In this document: in pieces, positions 25,685 to 33,288 of the stretch
Layout: each line of letters opens with the position of its first letter
Numbering within the stretch: the stretch's first letter is position 1
Origin: Candidatus Chloroploca asiatica
GTDB lineage: Bacteria; Chloroflexota; Chloroflexia; Chloroflexales; Chloroflexaceae
Assembly: GCF_002532075.1 (NCBI RefSeq)
Contig: NZ_LYXE01000148.1
Span: 1-33,349 of the forward strand
DNA: 33,349 nucleotides
Reading direction: 5' to 3'
The notes under the pieces: generated by a model
What the model was told of the DNA's origin: nothing
Seen by the model: only the letters and a program-made list of their open reading frames with translations
Database searches by the model: none
Program-made: the position numbers and the translations under genes

Positions 25685-27058
25685 ATGGAACACGTCGTCT
25701 ATGTCATCAGTGACCTGCATCTGGGGCCAGGATGGTTGCCTGATGGCCGCACTGATCCGCTCGAAGATTTCACCTCAGATGAGGCGCTGATCCATTTTAT
25801 TGACCATATTGGTACCCAGGGGCACCTGATCGAACTCGTCATCGCGGGCGATTTCCTCGAATTCTGTCAAACACTGCCCGAGATTGGCCTTGCTTCGCCT
25901 GAAGATAGTCTGGGCAGCACCGAGAGCGAGTCGCTGCGCCGGGCACGCGTGATCCTCGGCTACGAGCCACAGCTTGCCAGCGGTCATCCGCAGGTTTTCG
26001 CAGCGCTGCGCCGTTTTATGATGGAAGGCCACTCGATCACAATCATTGCCGGCAACCACGATATTGATCTGCTCTGGAAGAAGGTCTGGGCCCTTGTCTT
26101 TGATACGATCTATCCGCCGGGCGCGTGGGGCGATCTGCGGCTCGTCAACTATAGCCATACCGTCGGCGATGGTGCCCAGGGCCGCGTCTTTATCGAGCAC
26201 GGACACGAATACGATCGCGCGAACCGTTTTGGCGATATGATGAGCCGCCCCTTTGGGGTGGATAACCTGGGGATGCAACGACTCAAGCGCTGCTGGGGAA
26301 CCCTGTTTGTCGACAAGGTCTTCAATCAACTCGAGCGCGAACGCTGGTTTATCGACAATGTCAAACCAATTATGCGGGTCATCCAGCTCGGGCTACGCAA
26401 CGACTTTATCTTTACCGCAACCGCCATTGCCCTTGTCGTCCGTTTCTTGATGGTCAGTGGGCTGCCACCGCTCATTCTTGGGGGCATCGAAGAGAGCGAG
26501 GCAACGCCACCAGACCTTGATGCGCTGGCTGATGCAATCGCCGATCCGTCGCTCCAGGCAGCGGTACGCGCTCACCTCGCCGATCCAACGGCCCGCGCCG
26601 AATTCGAGCGCGTGATCGACGAGGCCGATCCAACGCAACTGGCCATGGTCGCCTATAGCGAGCTAGCCTCGATGAGCCTCGAAGAAGTGACTACTGAACC
26701 AGACGATGAGATCGTCGTCCTGGGCGGCGGACGCAGCGAGGATGCCTATCGCCGGGCAGCCCGAGCCATTGTGATGGCTGATCCCACCGTCGCGACGGTG
26801 CTGATGGGCCATACCCATACCGCGATTGACGGCCACGCGCATCCAATCAGCCTACCCGACGGTCGCCAGTGCGCCTATTTCAACAGTGGCACATGGACAC
26901 GCCACCTGATTGATGATGGCTCGCAGAGTTATAGTTGGCAAGAGATCGGCGACGAAAACAACTACACCACGCTCTTCAGTTATATCAAACTCGACCCAGA
27001 TGGCAAGGGCGGCTATGTGCCGTCACTCCATAGCTGGTTCCACGAAGAGCAGGCATAA
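25685..27058 (+). CDS. Calcineurin-like metallophosphoesterase with an inserted membrane-like segment
   Basis: 457 residues. Metal ligands fall in the expected order: DLHLG (10-14), GDFLE (55-59), GNHDID (123-128), EHGHE (171-175) and GHTHTAIDGHAH (375-386), so the phosphoesterase fold is complete. Between EHGHE and GHTH lies an insertion of roughly 190 residues. It has a hydrophobic stretch (about 240-262, DFIFTATAIALVVRFLMVSG) and an acidic helical region. Substrate unknown: nucleotides, lipids such as UDP-diacylglucosamine-like esters, or phosphoproteins are possible. I chose ATG 25685, which follows the glucosidase stop by 4 bp and begins the first beta strand. The upstream in-frame extension is a shadow of the glucosidase gene. 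Its end is 9 bp from the convergent NACHT gene. Confidence 0.9.
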   Translation: MEHVVYVISDLHLGPGWLPDGRTDPLEDFTSDEALIHFIDHIGTQGHLIELVIAGDFLEFCQTLPEIGLASPEDSLGSTESESLRRARVILGYEPQLASGHPQVFAALRRFMMEGHSITIIAGNHDIDLLWKKVWALVFDTIYPPGAWGDLRLVNYSHTVGDGAQGRVFIEHGHEYDRANRFGDMMSRPFGVDNLGMQRLKRCWGTLFVDKVFNQLERERWFIDNVKPIMRVIQLGLRNDFIFTATAIALVVRFLMVSGLPPLILGGIEESEATPPDLDALADAIADPSLQAAVRAHLADPTARAEFERVIDEADPTQLAMVAYSELASMSLEEVTTEPDDEIVVLGGGRSEDAYRRAARAIVMADPTVATVLMGHTHTAIDGHAHPISLPDGRQCAYFNSGTWTRHLIDDGSQSYSWQEIGDENNYTTLFSYIKLDPDGKGGYVPSLHSWFHEEQA

Positions 27059-27067
27059 AACGCGACG

Positions 27068-28957
27068 TCAAGCAGGCCCGAGACAGAGGCGCAAGCCACG
27101 GGTGCCAAAACGATAGTTGAAGTCGGGCAAGAGTCGATAGCGGGTTCCAGAGTGCAGCAAAGCGCCATGATCGTGCCACGAACCGCCCCGCAGGGCGACC
27201 GTGGCACGTTCGGGCAGGAAGCCCTGCGTGTACGGCACATCAACAAGCGGCGTGCCACTCTGCGCAGGGTAGGTGCGCGCATCGCTGCACGTCCATTCCC
27301 AAACATTGCCAAGCAGATCAAGCGCCCCACAAGGCGCTACTCCGGCCGGGAAACAGCCCACTGGTGCAGCACGTCCGTCGCGCTCGAGGGCAAAGAGGGC
27401 GTGCGCGCTGGTGATTGGCGTTGCGCCCCAGGGGTAGTGACGTCGAACACCAGTCTGGTCATAGGCAGCAGCGCTTTCCCATTCAGCCTCGGTGGGCAGA
27501 CGCAACCGATAACCCGGAGGCAGCTGTAGCCCAGGCTGCGCATTGAGCCAATTGCAAAACGCAGTTGCTTCGTACCAGTTGAGATTGGTGACCGGCTGAT
27601 TTGCACCCGCATAGCGCATTTCAGCCCAACCAGCAGGTTCGTAACTACCATGCTCAAGCTTCCACCGCCAACCCTCGGGCGTCCACCACTGCTCGGCCTC
27701 ATCACCATAGCCCTCGGCGACAAAAGGGGCATACTGCGCAACCGTGAGCGGATAACGCGCCAGCCAGAACGAGGCCAGGTCGACGTCGGCGGGTGCTTCA
27801 CCCGCGCCCCATCCACCAATCTGATAGGTACCGGCAGGCATCGCACACCAGTAGCCCGCACCGTCTAGTTGAGCCAGCGTAGCACGCCACGCCTCGAGTT
27901 GCACAGGCAACCGTGGATCACCGGTGCGCCCAAGCCGCTCGGCCAGACGCAACCGGTCGGCGAACGGCAGAGCGGGCATTTCAATCCGCTGCGCCAGGTA
28001 ACGCACAAGGTCAGGCTCGACAAAGGCCTGCTCGCCATACATGGTGAGCAGCGCGTCCGTTAGTTCCTGAGGGAGGGTTGAACGGAGCCCCAGCGCACCG
28101 TGGGGGTTATAGGTACGCACGAACAGCGTGGCGAGCAACTGGGGCGAGCCGGTGAGACGGCGCACCTGTTGCCCATCAGGCTGGTGCAACCACTGAGCGA
28201 GCATCTCACCCTGATCGGCCGCACCGGTCATTGCCAGATACCAACGTTTCAGCGACTGCCGCACCTGCGCATCATCAAAGGGCAGCAGGTGCCGCACCCG
28301 CCACCCCTCTTCGGGAGGCAACAGAGGGCCTTGCGTATAGGCGTGCGTACGACAACTCACCACGACTGATGCCTTGCGATAAACCTGGGGCAAGCGCTTG
28401 ATGGCTTCAACGAGGCGCTGACGGGGTGAAGGCAGGCCGACATCGACAGGTTCAGCAACAGCCCTCACCGCATCGAGACCATCGAGACAGAGCAAGAGCT
28501 TGCGCTGAAGAAGCAATGCCTGCAGCGTTTCCGTCAGCAGGCCCGCGTCGGCAAAAGGACGCAAGATGAACGACAGCAGGTGATCGAAATCATCCACTGG
28601 ATCATGAGGGAGGGCACGCGCAACCTCAGACAACGAGCAGAGCAACGGCAACGGCAACGTCGTGCGACCGGCACACAGACTGGTGGCGAGCGAAAGCATC
28701 AGATGCCGGAGACCCACAGACTTACCGGAACCAGGGCCACCAAGCAGCACAAGACAACGTGATGAACCAACGACACTTGCAAGGGTTGCGTCACCATCGG
28801 TGAGCAATGGCGTATAGACCTTGAGCAGAGGGAGGAACGCCTTGGCACCAGTCTGCGCATCGGACAAGCCCTCAAACCCAAGCGCGGCATGTTCGGCAAT
28901 GAATGCCTGCAGATACCCGTCTAGAAAATGAGTGAAATTGACCTCGATGTCATTCAT
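27068..28957 (-). CDS. NACHT-type NTPase fused to an FGE/sulfatase-modifying-factor-like domain
   Basis: 629 residues. A short helical N-terminus (1-60) is followed by a P-loop NTPase of the NACHT/STAND kind: Walker A GGPGSGKS (73-80), Walker B LLLCLDGLDAV (154-164), VVVSCRTHAY (198-207) and RLTGSPQLLATLFV (267-280). After a helical linker, residues 370-627 form an FGE-sulfatase-like domain: MPAGTYQIGG (373-382), FWLARYPLTVAQYAPFV, VTNLNWYEATAFCNWLN (456-472), RLPTEAEWESAA, LLGNVWEWTCS (548-558) and VALRGGSW (587-594). The two catalytic cysteines normally following RGGSW are absent (HDHGALLHSGTRYR), so it is probably a binding or sensing module. Proteins of this type occur as signalling or anti-phage NLR-like ATPases; a role here is inferred. 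ATG 28957 has AAGGGG upstream. No dedicated partner gene is adjacent. Confidence 0.88.
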   Translation of the reverse strand: MNDIEVNFTHFLDGYLQAFIAEHAALGFEGLSDAQTGAKAFLPLLKVYTPLLTDGDATLASVVGSSRCLVLLGGPGSGKSVGLRHLMLSLATSLCAGRTTLPLPLLCSLSEVARALPHDPVDDFDHLLSFILRPFADAGLLTETLQALLLQRKLLLCLDGLDAVRAVAEPVDVGLPSPRQRLVEAIKRLPQVYRKASVVVSCRTHAYTQGPLLPPEEGWRVRHLLPFDDAQVRQSLKRWYLAMTGAADQGEMLAQWLHQPDGQQVRRLTGSPQLLATLFVRTYNPHGALGLRSTLPQELTDALLTMYGEQAFVEPDLVRYLAQRIEMPALPFADRLRLAERLGRTGDPRLPVQLEAWRATLAQLDGAGYWCAMPAGTYQIGGWGAGEAPADVDLASFWLARYPLTVAQYAPFVAEGYGDEAEQWWTPEGWRWKLEHGSYEPAGWAEMRYAGANQPVTNLNWYEATAFCNWLNAQPGLQLPPGYRLRLPTEAEWESAAAYDQTGVRRHYPWGATPITSAHALFALERDGRAAPVGCFPAGVAPCGALDLLGNVWEWTCSDARTYPAQSGTPLVDVPYTQGFLPERATVALRGGSWHDHGALLHSGTRYRLLPDFNYRFGTRGLRLCLGPA

Positions 28958-29015
28958 TGACGTGTCACCCCTTCTTGGGAGAGGCTTTCAAGGCAAAAGA
29001 GGCAACGGTTCATCC

Positions 29016-29045
29016 TTGACGTACCCTTTCAGAACGTGGTAACAT
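29016..29045 (+). promoter_or_regulatory. Weak putative promoter for the DUF151 gene
   Basis: TTGACG (29016-29021) and TAACAT (29040-29045) with an 18-bp spacer lie about 60 bp upstream of the ATG at 29107, in the divergent gap with the NACHT gene. The -10 matches at only four of six positions, so support is modest. Confidence 0.3.
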
Positions 29046-29106
29046 CCACACAAGTATAACATTGTTGGGCAAACGCTCAGCAATCCTTTCGACGAAAGGC
29101 CTGGAG

Positions 29107-29676
29107 ATGATACGCGTCGTGGTAGACAGTATCCGTGTCAGCTTGCTCACCCAGAACAGGGTCGTTGTGCTGCGCGAAACCGACAGCAAGCGCTACCTCC
29201 CCATATGGATCGGGCCCTTCGAGGCTGATGCCATTGCCATGGCCATCCAGGGCCACGAACCGCAACGCCCGATGACCCATGATCTGCTCAAAGCAACCAT
29301 CGGCGATCTGGGCGGCAGTATTACCCATATTTTTGTCAATGACATCCAAGACAACACCTTCTTTGCCCGTATTGTCATTGAACAACAAGGGAATACGGTT
29401 GAGGTTGACGCTCGGCCGAGTGATGCCATAGCCCTGGCTGTACGGACAGAAGTACCCATTTTTGTTGAAGATCACGTGATTGATCAGGCCGGGGTCTTTT
29501 TTGATGAAGACGAGCAGGCTGAGATCAGCGAGCAAGCAACCGGAACCTCAGAAGGTGAATCTGAAGGTGAAGTTGAATCTGAACTAAATGATGATTCAAT
29601 GTCGATTTTTCGCAATTTCATCAACACCCTCGATCTTGATGATCCACCAAAGGGCGGGCCAGAACAGGCATCCTAG
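29107..29676 (+). CDS. Bifunctional nuclease family protein (DUF151)
   Basis: 189 residues. Residues 1-135 match the bifunctional-nuclease/DUF151 family: VVVLRETDSKRYLPIWIGPF (19-38), EADAIAMAIQG (39-49), RPMTHDLL (54-61), FFARIVIE (85-92), VDARPSDAIALAVRTEVPIF (100-119) and a final EDHVIDQAG. Plant relatives have been reported to cleave DNA and RNA, but the bacterial role is not settled. Residues 134-189 are an acidic, Ser/Glu-rich tail, not conserved in the family as I recall it. I chose ATG 29107, where the conserved MIRVVVD begins, with AAAGG and GGAG just upstream. A TTG at 29062 is less likely. It is followed by the candidate origin region. Confidence 0.88.
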   Translation: MIRVVVDSIRVSLLTQNRVVVLRETDSKRYLPIWIGPFEADAIAMAIQGHEPQRPMTHDLLKATIGDLGGSITHIFVNDIQDNTFFARIVIEQQGNTVEVDARPSDAIALAVRTEVPIFVEDHVIDQAGVFFDEDEQAEISEQATGTSEGESEGEVESELNDDSMSIFRNFINTLDLDDPPKGGPEQAS

Positions 29677-29695
29677 CCTCCAAAGCGTACGATTG

Positions 29696-29903
29696 TGTGG
29701 ATAACTGGCGCATATCTGTGGATAACTTTCGACAATTGTGGATAACTTTTCGCTTGACTCGTGGACGATGTGTGTACAGAATTCACTGTGGCACGGAGAG
29801 ACAACAGTTTTCCCCACCTTGTGATCGACTATCCACAATCCATGCCCAGCTTGCTTTACAGCATCGGGCTGGTGAATCATCCACGTTATCCACGTTGTCC
29901 ACA
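29696..29903. other. Candidate replication origin: DnaA-box cluster
   Basis: Three exact TGTGGATAA boxes start at 29696, 29717 and 29737, spaced 21 and 20 bp apart, so they lie on the same face of the helix. Further right are three one-mismatch boxes in the opposite orientation: CTATCCACA (29829), TTATCCACG (29886) and TTGTCCACA (29895), the last two adjacent. About 90 bp without boxes separates the two groups. No convincing gene occupies 29677-29970. The arrangement of paired inverted box groups is what a DnaA-dependent origin would show. No dnaA or dnaN is in the window, and the boxes could instead regulate a promoter or titrate DnaA. Confidence 0.6.
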
Positions 29904-29935
29904 TGCCTACTGTCATTGCTGTGATCCTGATACTT

Positions 29936-29965
29936 TTATCAACATGATCATGAATATGGTATAAT
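29936..29965 (+). promoter_or_regulatory. Promoter of the SRP RNA gene
   Basis: An exact TATAAT (29960-29965) with TTATCA (29936-29941, four of six -35 positions) at an 18-bp spacing. The -10 ends 5 nt before the predicted SRP RNA 5' end, as expected for a stable RNA gene. It sits just right of the DnaA-box cluster. Confidence 0.65.
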
Positions 29966-29970
29966 ACCTC

Positions 29971-30062
29971 TGGCACTGACAAACGGCAGATACGTGCTAA
30001 ACCCCGCCAGGGCCGAAAGGCAGCAACGGTAGGTGCGTTCCTCTGGGTGTTTGGAGGTGCCA
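29971..30062 (+). ncRNA. ffs: Signal recognition particle RNA (4.5S type)
   Basis: About 92 nt with the universal SRP helix-8 signature CAGGGCCGAAAGGCAGCA (30008-30025), the Ffh-binding tetraloop and internal-loop region. The 5' TGGCAC...ACAAAC strand pairs with the 3' GTTTGGA..GTGCCA strand to close the hairpin. It is the short bacterial form without an Alu domain. The RNA binds Ffh to target nascent membrane proteins. A consensus -10 lies just upstream and a terminator begins 15 nt downstream. The ends are set by the closing helix and may be off by a few bases. Confidence 0.9.
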
Positions 30063-30077
30063 AATCTTTACATAACA

Positions 30078-30103
30078 AAACGCCGCCCCAAGGGGCGGCG
30101 TTT
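30078..30103. terminator. Bidirectional intrinsic terminator
   Basis: AAACGCCGCCCC-AA-GGGGCGGCGTTT: a 9-bp GC stem extended by A/T pairs and followed by TTTGTTGTT on the plus strand and TTTTG on the minus strand. It ends the SRP RNA on the left and cytidine deaminase, which stops at 30120, on the right. Confidence 0.88.
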
Positions 30104-30119
30104 GTTGTTGTCACAGAGG

Positions 30120-30533
30120 CTATCGATGCGCTTCGTCGAGCTGGGTAGCCCCAAAACTATGCGGCAACAATTCGTGTGGTGTCGTAAGGCGCTGGTGGCC
30201 TTGCATGTTGAGCAATAGTACCCCACACTGCGGTGACAGTTCGATCATCACCTGACGACACGCCCCACACGGGCTGGCAACATCATCGGTATCGGTGACC
30301 ACCGCCAGCGCCAGAATTTCACGCTCGCCTGCGGCATAGGCACTATAGAGGGCCACGCGCTCAGCGCATATCGTCAACGGATAGGCCGCGTTCTCGATGT
30401 TTCCGCCGCAAAAGATCTTGCCTGACGCAGTCAAGACTGCTGCCCCAACCTGAAAATGTGAGTAAGGCGCGTAGGCCAGGTTGCGGGCGTTCTGCGCGGC
30501 GGTAGCGAGCGCCTCGTAGTCAACCAGGGTCAT
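30120..30533 (-). CDS. cdd: Cytidine deaminase
   Basis: 137 residues, the homotetrameric type. It deaminates cytidine and deoxycytidine to uridine and deoxyuridine for pyrimidine salvage in the cytoplasm. Zinc-site motifs are NAAYPLTICAER (48-59, Cys56 and catalytic Glu58) and SPCGACRQV (87-95, Cys89 and Cys92). NIENA (45-49) binds the ribose. The ATG has a strong AAGGAGG ribosome binding site. The start lies inside the end of the upstream CBS-domain gene (14-nt overlap), so the two are coupled. The CorC-cdd pairing is common in bacteria as I recall it. Confidence 0.94.
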   Translation of the reverse strand: MTLVDYEALATAAQNARNLAYAPYSHFQVGAAVLTASGKIFCGGNIENAAYPLTICAERVALYSAYAAGEREILALAVVTDTDDVASPCGACRQVMIELSPQCGVLLLNMQGHQRLTTPHELLPHSFGATQLDEAHR

Positions 30534-31926
30534 GCTTCCCTCCTTCGTTCAAGATACTCATCGAGACGGCCAGCCCCGGTGGGCTGGCGTCTGGCATCCC
30601 CGGTGGACGAGGCGCGGCAACGTCGGGCGTGCCCGACGTCTGGGGCGTGTCGTCGCGTACCGGCGAGGAGCGAATCAGTTGCAGTTTCTGGGCACGAATC
30701 CCCTTGACTGCCAGCACCCTCACCGTCAATTCATCTAGCACGATCGCATCATCTACCCGTGGCACCCGTCCTAAGGTCTCGTACACAAGACCACCAATGC
30801 GTTCAGCCGCCGTCGACGTGATGCTGAGGTCAAGTAACTCGTTGATATCGTAGATGGGGACACGCGCATTGACAATATAACTTCCATCGGCCAACGGCTG
30901 AACTGAGGGGGCTTCGGTATCGTATTCGTCCTGAATCTCGCCGACAATCTGTTCGATCAGGTCTTCAATGGTCGCCAGACCGGCCGTGCCGCCATACTCA
31001 TCGACAATGACGGCCAGATGCACCTTGCGGTGTTGCAAATCTTCGAGCAGCGCGTTGACCTTCATTGTCTCAGGGACAAAGTGGGCTGGACGGAGCACGC
31101 TTTCAATCGTCTGATCGAGTTTGCCCTGGCGGAGGATCGGGATAAGATCTTTGGCATAAAGGATACCCACGATCTGGTCAACCGTCTCGGTGTAGACGGG
31201 AATACGGGAATGACCACTGTTACTCACCAGATCGAGCGCTTCTTCGAGCGACGACTCAAGCTCAATCCCCACAATATCGACTCGGGGCACCATAATCTCG
31301 CGCAGCAGCGTATCGCCAAATTCAAAGACGCTCTCGATCATCTCGCGCTCATCATGCTCGATGAAGCCCTCTTCTTCCCCAACATTCACCAGCATCCGCA
31401 GTTCCTCTTCCGTGACCAGTGGAGTGGCTGGCGAGTCTTTCCCGCTGAGCCAGCGGTACAGTGGGCGCAGGGGCAGACTGACGAGGCCAATCAAAGGTGT
31501 CAGGAGCAGGACAAGCAGACTCATCGGTGTTGCAAGCAGGCGTGCGGTTGCCGCTGGATTGCGTGTTGCGAGTGCTTTGGGAACCACTTCGCTCATTGTC
31601 AGCATCACGACCAGCAAGCCGAGCAAGCCGGCGACCGTGGCCCACAGGCCAGATGGTCCGACCACACCAAGCGTCAGACTGGTTGCCAGAATAGTTAGAC
31701 TGATATTGAGCAGCAGAATCGTCGTTTTGAAGCGATAGGGATCATCAAGCAAGCGGGTAATGGTGCGATGCGTCCGTGGGCTACTCTGATCGAGGAGCGT
31801 ATGCAAGCGGTGCCGACTGATCGAGGTAAAGGCAGCATCAACCGCCGAGGTAAAGGCTAGCAGCACAAGGCAGAGGCCGATACCAACGAACAACAAACTA
31901 GGGCCAGGGTCATCCAACAAGGTCAT
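30520..31926 (-). CDS. CNNM/CorC-HlyC family membrane protein with CBS pair
   Basis: 468 residues. An N-terminal DUF21 (CNNM) membrane domain with about four helices (near 10-30, 64-85, 90-115 and 130-158) has SEVVPKALATRNP in the conserved acidic turn. A pair of CBS domains (about 200-325) contains LREIMVPRVDIV, SGHSRIPVYTETVDQIVGILYAKDL and VIVDEYGGTAGLATIEDLIEQIVGEIQDEYD, which leads to a CorC_HlyC domain (about 345-425). The family is linked to magnesium/cobalt transport or efflux. A proline-rich tail (430-468) is a loose extension. The start is odd: AAGGA directly abuts ATG 31926, too close for normal initiation. A TTG two codons later would have good spacing. Confidence 0.9.
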   Translation of the reverse strand: MTLLDDPGPSLLFVGIGLCLVLLAFTSAVDAAFTSISRHRLHTLLDQSSPRTHRTITRLLDDPYRFKTTILLLNISLTILATSLTLGVVGPSGLWATVAGLLGLLVVMLTMSEVVPKALATRNPAATARLLATPMSLLVLLLTPLIGLVSLPLRPLYRWLSGKDSPATPLVTEEELRMLVNVGEEEGFIEHDEREMIESVFEFGDTLLREIMVPRVDIVGIELESSLEEALDLVSNSGHSRIPVYTETVDQIVGILYAKDLIPILRQGKLDQTIESVLRPAHFVPETMKVNALLEDLQHRKVHLAVIVDEYGGTAGLATIEDLIEQIVGEIQDEYDTEAPSVQPLADGSYIVNARVPIYDINELLDLSITSTAAERIGGLVYETLGRVPRVDDAIVLDELTVRVLAVKGIRAQKLQLIRSSPVRDDTPQTSGTPDVAAPRPPGMPDASPPGLAVSMSILNEGGKHDPG

Positions 31927-32003
31927 TCCTTCTGCTCATAACCAATTGCTGCCGGTGCGGTGCGTACGACTTCAAGCCGTGTACAACAATGAAGCACAGG
32001 CAA

Positions 32004-32024
32004 AGCGCCCCTCCGAGGGGCGCT
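32004..32024 (-). terminator. Intrinsic terminator after prs
   Basis: AGCGCCCCT and AGGGGCGCT form a 9-bp stem with a 3-nt loop, followed on the minus strand by TTTG. It lies 14 bp past the PRPP synthetase stop. Confidence 0.8.
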
Positions 32025-32037
32025 CAACTGGTCAAAG

Positions 32038-32976
32038 TTATGAAAAAAGGGCGCTCAGCGAGAGATCTTTATGAATACGCATAATTGCTTCGGCGAAGAG
32101 CGGGGCGACACTAATCGTGCGCACGCGGGCCGACGAAGCCTCGCTACTTTGCGGGATCGTATTGGTAATCAAGGTCTCGATCAAATCCGAGCGTCCAATA
32201 ATCGAGAGGGCATCAGCTGAAAAGATGCCGTGGGTTGCGCAGGCATAGACTTTGTTTGCTCCGCGCTCGATCAATGCCTCGGCGGCTTCAACGAGTGTGC
32301 CCCCAGTTGAGATCATATCATCAATAATGATCGCTGTTTTGCCTTCGACCTCACCAACCATTTCGAGCACCTCGGAGGTGTCAGGCTCGGGGCGTTGTTT
32401 GGCAATAATCGCCAGGTTCGCCCCCATGCGCTCACGAAAGCGATTTGCTCGCCCCACGCCACCTGCATCCGGTGAAACAACAACCGGATTTGACAAATTC
32501 ATGCTGTGAATATAATCGGCCAGCAGCGGTCCCGCTTGCAAGTGGTCAACTGGGATATCAAAAAAACCTTCGATGGCCGGCGTATGTAGATCCATCGTCA
32601 AGACTCGATCAGCCCCAGCGGTACGGATCAGGTTTGCGACCAGTTTGGCCGAAATAGGCTCGCGTCCGGCTGTCTTTTTCTCTTGCTTGGCATAGCCATA
32701 GTAGGGAATGACAGCAGTTACCCGGTTGGCTGAAGCCCGACGCAAGGCATCGATCATCAGCAATAACTCCATCAAGTGATGATCGACCGGATTGCAGGTT
32801 GGTTGAATCACAAAGACATCGCAGCCCCGGACATTATCATGAATCTTGATCCTGGTCTCACCGTTTTTAAATTGACCAACCAGCGCACGTCCAACCGACA
32901 TACGCAGACACGTTGCAATCTCTTTTGCTAACTCGGGGTTGGCTGATCCGCTAAAGATGAGTAGCCGACCGTCCAT
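32038..32976 (-). CDS. prs: Ribose-phosphate pyrophosphokinase (PRPP synthetase)
   Basis: 312 residues, normal length. It makes PRPP from ribose 5-phosphate and ATP for nucleotide, histidine and tryptophan synthesis. Motifs: SANPELAKEIA (11-21), FKNGETRIKIHDNVRG (36-51), ALRRASANRVTAVIPYYGYA (77-96), MDLHTPAIEGFFD (128-140), SPDAGGVGRA (168-177) and the PRPP-binding loop IIIDDMISTGGTL (216-228). The KQEKK at 97-101 is a slightly unusual form of the usual RQDRK. I chose ATG 32976, with AAGGA 8 nt upstream, over the adjacent GTG 32979. It follows tRNA-Gln by about 175 bp and ends at a terminator. Confidence 0.95.
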   Translation of the reverse strand: MDGRLLIFSGSANPELAKEIATCLRMSVGRALVGQFKNGETRIKIHDNVRGCDVFVIQPTCNPVDHHLMELLLMIDALRRASANRVTAVIPYYGYAKQEKKTAGREPISAKLVANLIRTAGADRVLTMDLHTPAIEGFFDIPVDHLQAGPLLADYIHSMNLSNPVVVSPDAGGVGRANRFRERMGANLAIIAKQRPEPDTSEVLEMVGEVEGKTAIIIDDMISTGGTLVEAAEALIERGANKVYACATHGIFSADALSIIGRSDLIETLITNTIPQSSEASSARVRTISVAPLFAEAIMRIHKDLSLSALFS

Positions 32977-33150
32977 CACTTCGTTCCTTATCTGTATGAC
33001 TGATCCACAACCAGAAGCAAGAAATAAAGAAACACAGCAAAGCCATGCTTCACTGCGTTGGTGATCAACCGGTACTGGCGGTCATCGGAAATGTCGTAGG
33101 GCATGTGCTCCACGCTCCACCTTTGATTCTGCCAGTCAGACAACATCCAG

Positions 33151-33224
33151 TGGCTGCCGGGCCAGGATTCGAACCTGGACAGACGGATTCAAAGTCCGCC
33201 GTGCTACCATTACACAACCCGGCA
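33151..33224 (-). tRNA. tRNA-Gln (UUG anticodon)
   Basis: 74 nt with CCA encoded. The acceptor TGCCGGG pairs fully with CCCGGCA, with a U1-A72 pair and discriminator G73, both normal for tRNA-Gln. The anticodon arm is GCGGA-CTTTGAA-TCCGT with anticodon TTG. The T arm is CCAGG-TTCGAAT-CCTGG. The variable loop is short. Confidence 0.95.
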
Positions 33225-33234
33225 CCACGCTTCC

Positions 33235-33240
33235 ATTATA
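33235..33240 (-). promoter_or_regulatory. Putative -10 box for tRNA-Gln
   Basis: An exact TATAAT on the minus strand lies 10 nt before the tRNA 5' end, a normal distance for a tRNA leader of a few bases. No clear -35 box was found. Confidence 0.5.
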
Positions 33241-33288
33241 ACACACTCTGCCAAGAACCTTATCGCATTCCCCAGGGCTGATGCAAAG

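Noticed and set aside
27068-27200. C-terminal FGE/lectin-like domain as a diversity-generating retroelement target
   Set aside because: There is no reverse transcriptase, accessory gene or template repeat in the window, and the region is not rich in Asn-type codons.
29761-29964. 67-codon open frame inside the DnaA-box region
   Set aside because: No ribosome binding site or family, and its codons coincide with the DnaA boxes and the SRP promoter.
33045-33281. 78-codon open frame over the tRNA region
   Set aside because: It overlaps tRNA-Gln on the other strand and has no coding character.
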